NCBI RefSeq assembly: GCF_006335015.1
Contig: NZ_VDGT01000016.1
Coordinates: 62,001 to 126,000, forward strand
Length of the DNA: 64,000 bases
Direction of reading: 5' to 3'
Source: Streptomyces sedi
Lineage (GTDB): Bacteria; Actinomycetota; Actinomycetes; Streptomycetales; Streptomycetaceae
Part shown: positions 60,901-64,000 of the stretch, piece by piece
Numbering within the stretch: position 1 is the stretch's first letter
Layout: each line of letters opens with the position of its first letter
Translations under genes and position numbers: made by a program
Notes under the pieces: model-generated
Databases searched by the model: none
Told to the model about the DNA's origin: nothing
What the model saw: only the letters and a program-made list of their open reading frames with translations

Positions 60901-63045
60901 GTGGTGAACGCGCGATCGAATTCTCCGGATGGTTTATCGGAACCTCTGTACGGCCTCACACCCCTGACCGGGCTGCTGGTGCCCCGCATGGTCCTCGGAA
61001 ACGACCATCCCGAGGCGCCGCGCGGTAAGCCGGTCCCCGGTCCGGTCGTCCAACTGCTGGGAGGCCGGCTCAGCGGCAAGAGTGCCGTACTCCGCGACCT
61101 GGAGGCCCAGTACACCGGGCGCACGCCGACGGCCTCGGTGGACCTGGCCCATCCGGGCTTCGGTCAGCCTGGGCTCGCCGACGTCAGAGCGCATGTCGGC
61201 AGCACCGGTTCCCTGGTGACCCATCTGCTCTTCCTGCTGGCGGCACGGCTGGGCGCCGACGTCCCCGGTATGCACCGCATCGAGTTCCCCCGTCTGTCGC
61301 TCGGCCTGTTGATGGCGACCGCCTGGCGCCCCCTCCGCTCCGACGCGTCGGGGGAGGACGAGGAGGGCGGTGAAGGGGACGAGGGCGAGGAGGGTGTGCT
61401 GCCCGCCGACTACCGCAGGGAACTGGAGCGCCTGGGCACGTGGCTGGAGCAGATGCAGCCGAACGCCTCACGGCGCGAGCGCAGGCGGCGTTTCGCCGCC
61501 CTCTTCGACGTGCTGGTCACCCATCTGGGAGCCGTGACCGGGCTGCCCGAGGGGATCTCCGGCCTCGTCGTCGACACCGCCAGGCCGCTGCTGGAGTCCA
61601 CGGGGCTGGACGAGGCACCGTTCTCCTGGTGGGGCGCGCGGATGCGCCGCAGGGGCGTCCACCACAGCAGCAACCTCTGGCTCCTGATCGCCTTCCACGC
61701 GCAGTTCCGCGACGAGGACACCAGGATCGACGCCGAGGAGGACCTGGTCGCGGCCTTCCTCGACGACATCGACGCCTACTACACCAGAAAGCGGCTGGGC
61801 AACGGCGCGAAGCGGCCGTTGATCCTGCTGGACAACGTCCACGCCGAGCCGGGACGCGCCCTCCTCCGGCTCCTGCTCCCGCACTACGACGTGGTCACCA
61901 CGCGTCCCGTCGTCGTGGCCACCCAGCTCGACGACGGGCGGGAGCCTCGGCCCGGCCCGCTGGCGCTGCTCGGCCAGGGCTGGCCGGACGGCGGGGCGGT
62001 GCGGCTGGCCCTGCCGCCCCTGTCCCAGAAGAACATCCGCGCCATGCTCACCGGGCGCGGCCTGCCCGCCTCCCTCCAGTGGCCGGTGGCGCGGTTCAGC
62101 GCGGGGCGGGCCGGATGCGTGCGCCATCTGGTGGACGCGGCGAGGGGCGAGCACGGCCTTTCGCCGGCCCCGGGGACGACCGGCGACGCCGGGTCGTATG
62201 CGGACGAGTTGCTGCTGCGCCTGCTTCCGGAGGCGCACACGCGCGAGGACCTGACGCTGCTGGCCCCCGCCCTGGATGCCAGGGCGGCCCACAGGCTCTG
62301 GCGCGCCAGGACCCCGCCGCGCGTCCGGACGCCGTTGGAGGCGGAGGCGCGTTTCGTCGCGCTGAGCAGGGAGTTGGCCGCCGCCCACTGGCACCAACGC
62401 CCCTGGCCCTGGCCCTCGGGGGAACTCGTCGAGGGCCGCGCGCCGTTCGTGGCGGACCAGGGGCTGCGGGCCCTGTTGCTGCACCGCCTGACGGCGTCGG
62501 CATCGGCGTCGGAGGAGGCGGCCGATCGGTGGACCCACACGCATCTGTTCCTGCGGTCGTTGTACAACCGCGGGGAGCTGCCGCCGGGCGCGGCGGAGCA
62601 CAGCGTGCCGTACCTCCACCACACGCTCGCCCTGAACGATCTGGCCAGTGTCGTGCGCTGTCTGCACCACCGGCTGACCAGGAGCGGCCCCGAGGAGTGG
62701 CTCGCCGCCGTCAACGCGATCTGCGCGGCGCCGAGGCCGCCCGCCGGGGTGGTGCCGGTGACCGACGACGGCCTGGGATGCCCCTCCTGCGAGACCGTGC
62801 ACCACCGGGAGGCGCACGACATGGTCCGACGCCTGGTGATCTACGTCTGGCGGCACAGCGGCCCGCTCGCGCCGGTGCCCACTGCCGACGAACTGCCCGA
62901 CACGTTCCACCACGTCTCGGTGCAACTGCACTCCCACAACAGAGAGCGGGGCGTCATCGAGGCCCTCGCCAGGGTCTGGTACGGCGCGCTGAGAAGGGGA
63001 GTTCAGGCGCCCCACCTGCCGCCACCGAGAGGAGTCGAACCGTGA
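60901..63045 (+). CDS. P-loop NTPase (STAND-like) with TTA codon
   Basis: A 714-residue soluble protein that I do not assign to a named family. LGGRLSGKSAVLRDLE (about 52-67) is a Walker A loop and PLILLDNVHAEPG (about 303-315) a Walker B-like strand with Asp; TRPVVVATQLDD resembles sensor 1. This is the pattern of a STAND/AAA-like NTPase. An acidic insert (GEDEEGGEGDEGEEG) sits near 148-162, and a CPSC motif near 627 could bind zinc. Codon 12 is TTA (60934-60936), the rare leucine codon read by the bldA tRNA. GTG 60901 follows GAGGGGGAGA; GTG 60904 is an alternative. It is coupled to the next gene. Confidence 0.75.
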   Translation: MVNARSNSPDGLSEPLYGLTPLTGLLVPRMVLGNDHPEAPRGKPVPGPVVQLLGGRLSGKSAVLRDLEAQYTGRTPTASVDLAHPGFGQPGLADVRAHVGSTGSLVTHLLFLLAARLGADVPGMHRIEFPRLSLGLLMATAWRPLRSDASGEDEEGGEGDEGEEGVLPADYRRELERLGTWLEQMQPNASRRERRRRFAALFDVLVTHLGAVTGLPEGISGLVVDTARPLLESTGLDEAPFSWWGARMRRRGVHHSSNLWLLIAFHAQFRDEDTRIDAEEDLVAAFLDDIDAYYTRKRLGNGAKRPLILLDNVHAEPGRALLRLLLPHYDVVTTRPVVVATQLDDGREPRPGPLALLGQGWPDGGAVRLALPPLSQKNIRAMLTGRGLPASLQWPVARFSAGRAGCVRHLVDAARGEHGLSPAPGTTGDAGSYADELLLRLLPEAHTREDLTLLAPALDARAAHRLWRARTPPRVRTPLEAEARFVALSRELAAAHWHQRPWPWPSGELVEGRAPFVADQGLRALLLHRLTASASASEEAADRWTHTHLFLRSLYNRGELPPGAAEHSVPYLHHTLALNDLASVVRCLHHRLTRSGPEEWLAAVNAICAAPRPPAGVVPVTDDGLGCPSCETVHHREAHDMVRRLVIYVWRHSGPLAPVPTADELPDTFHHVSVQLHSHNRERGVIEALARVWYGALRRGVQAPHLPPPRGVEP

Positions 63046-64000
63046 GGCCATCGACGGGACGGGAGTCGTGGGCGAAGCTGCGGCGCCGGTGGAACGACCT
63101 GGGGTGGAAGACCCGGCGCCGCCTGCGGGCGATCGGAATCCTGCTCTCCCTCGCCCTCGTGTTCGCGGGCGGATGGGGCGTCGTCAGCCTCGTACTTCCC
63201 GACCTGACCTGCGACGAGGACGAGGGCATCGTCCGGAAGACCGAGGGCGGGGAGTGCGTGGGCGTCACGGACGGCTCGTATGTCTTCGCCGACTACCTCA
63301 AGGAGTCGCTGGACCTGGTCAAGGCGGAGAACGAGCGGGTGGAACGCGCGTGGGCCGAGGAGGAGGCGCCGTATGTGACGGTGGCGTTCATCCTGCCCTT
63401 CACCTCGCCCGACGCCATCGAACAGCAGCAGATGGTCTCGGAGTTGCAGGGCGCCTATCTCGCGCAGTACCGCGCCAACCGGGAGGCGGAACGGCCCGGC
63501 ATTCGTCTCGTCGTGGGCAACACCGGGGAACACAGCGAGCAGTGGTCCGTCGTGACCGACCGGCTCGCCGAACTGGCGGACTCGTCACAGGAGCGGCTGC
63601 GCGTCGTCACCGGGCTCAACGTCAGCACCGACGAGACCGGCGCGGCGGTGCGGGAACTCACCCGCGGCCACGGCATCCCGGTGGTCGTGGGCCCCCTCAC
63701 CGCGGACGGCCTGGAGAACGACGCGGAGGGGTCGTACCCGGGGCTGGCGAGAGTGATCGCCGACAACAGCGACCAGGCGGCGGCGCTGGCGTCCTTCTTC
63801 GGCGACATCGAACCCTCGCGCACACTCCTGGTCGAGGATCTGCGCGAGGAGGACGACTACATCGGTTCACTGCGGGAGGTGTACCAGGAACGAACACGGG
63901 ACGCGGCGCACGCCCCCGAGACGTTCCGCTCCCCGCCGAACATCAACGACGAGGGCAATCTCGCCAACGAGTTCCAGGCCATGGTCAACAGCATCTGCAA
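63042..64000 (+). CDS. Membrane-anchored periplasmic-binding-like protein (partial)
   Basis: The first 319 residues of a longer protein that continues past the window. GTG 63042 overlaps the NTPase stop by 4 bp (GTGA) after GAGAGGAG. A basic N-terminus and one membrane helix (about 30-52, GILLSLALVFAGGWGVVSLV) precede an external Cys pair (LTCDEDEG, GECVGV) and a type 1 periplasmic-binding-like domain (VTVAFILPFTSPD, GAYLAQYRANREAERPGIRL, IPVVVGPLTADGL, ASFFGDIEPSRTLLV). It looks like a ligand sensor anchored outside the membrane, not a classical lipoprotein. Confidence 0.75.
   Translation, partial: MRPSTGRESWAKLRRRWNDLGWKTRRRLRAIGILLSLALVFAGGWGVVSLVLPDLTCDEDEGIVRKTEGGECVGVTDGSYVFADYLKESLDLVKAENERVERAWAEEEAPYVTVAFILPFTSPDAIEQQQMVSELQGAYLAQYRANREAERPGIRLVVGNTGEHSEQWSVVTDRLAELADSSQERLRVVTGLNVSTDETGAAVRELTRGHGIPVVVGPLTADGLENDAEGSYPGLARVIADNSDQAAALASFFGDIEPSRTLLVEDLREEDDYIGSLREVYQERTRDAAHAPETFRSPPNINDEGNLANEFQAMVNSIC

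Overview
The window is high-GC actinobacterial chromosomal DNA, most likely from Streptomyces or a close relative. The evidence is the very high GC content with third-position bias (which makes long shadow ORFs opposite real genes), many GTG/TTG starts, a DtxR/IdeR-type iron box, sugar ABC importers without their own ATPase, ECF sigma factors, an SbcCD pair, XRE/MmyB and GntR regulators, and one gene carrying the rare leucine codon TTA. No tRNA, rRNA, insertion sequence, prophage or CRISPR array was found. Gene density is normal and most of the window looks like conserved chromosome with small accessory modules.

Layout. 0.3-6.7 kb: MFS exporter, small actinobacterial proteins (DUF5709, TM2, DUF2752), SGNH hydrolase, purB and a ROK regulator, followed by about 500 bp of mosaic dispersed repeats. 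7.2-11.5 kb: a HutC-type GntR regulator divergent from an SDR with a dre-like operator between them, an ECF41 sigma factor, a GNAT and a membrane protein. 11.5-15.2 kb: a zinc-ribbon membrane protein divergent from a 1029-residue TPR-CHAT protease-like protein, ended by a degenerate 32-bp tandem repeat. 15.3-18.7 kb: a lipoprotein S41 protease divergent from a DUF885 metallopeptidase-like protein. 18.7-24.2 kb: a sugar-acid module (ManD dehydratase, two permeases, Tat lipoprotein binding protein, FadR-type GntR regulator) with a FadR-like operator. 24.4-29.8 kb: SRPBCC protein, HHE hemerythrin, sbcD-sbcC. 29.9-32.0 kb: secreted pectate lyase fused to pectin esterase, which may feed the uronate module.

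32.1-37.2 kb: a flavin oxidoreductase/FMN reductase pair, YigZ, a CoA-binding protein and a lactate permease with a good sigma70-type promoter. 37.3-39.7 kb: a methyltransferase/ATP-grasp two-gene operon converging on a small protein with an L7/L12-C-like pattern. 40.1-43.7 kb: a His-rich membrane protein, an ECF sigma factor, an unusual cysteine-synthase-fold PLP enzyme, and a siderophore-interacting protein under a perfect 20-bp iron box. 43.8-53.7 kb: YbaK-type deacylase, XRE-cupin regulator and EamA exporter, hotdog thioesterase, single-pass membrane protein, spermidine-synthase-like protein, uppP, Gfo/Idh/MocA dehydrogenase, ung, and a two-SDR operon with overlapping inverted repeats upstream.

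53.8-64.0 kb: a HipA-like kinase/DUF3037 pair, a GNAT, an XRE-MmyB regulator divergent from a SnoaL-like protein, a broken DUF1330 gene in an 805-bp decayed stretch, another GNAT, a transmembrane Ser/Thr kinase, and at the right edge a P-loop NTPase with TTA at codon 12, translationally coupled to a membrane-anchored periplasmic-binding-like protein that runs off the window. This last pair is the strongest candidate for an undescribed system; the TPR-CHAT/zinc-ribbon pair and the methyltransferase/ATP-grasp module come next.
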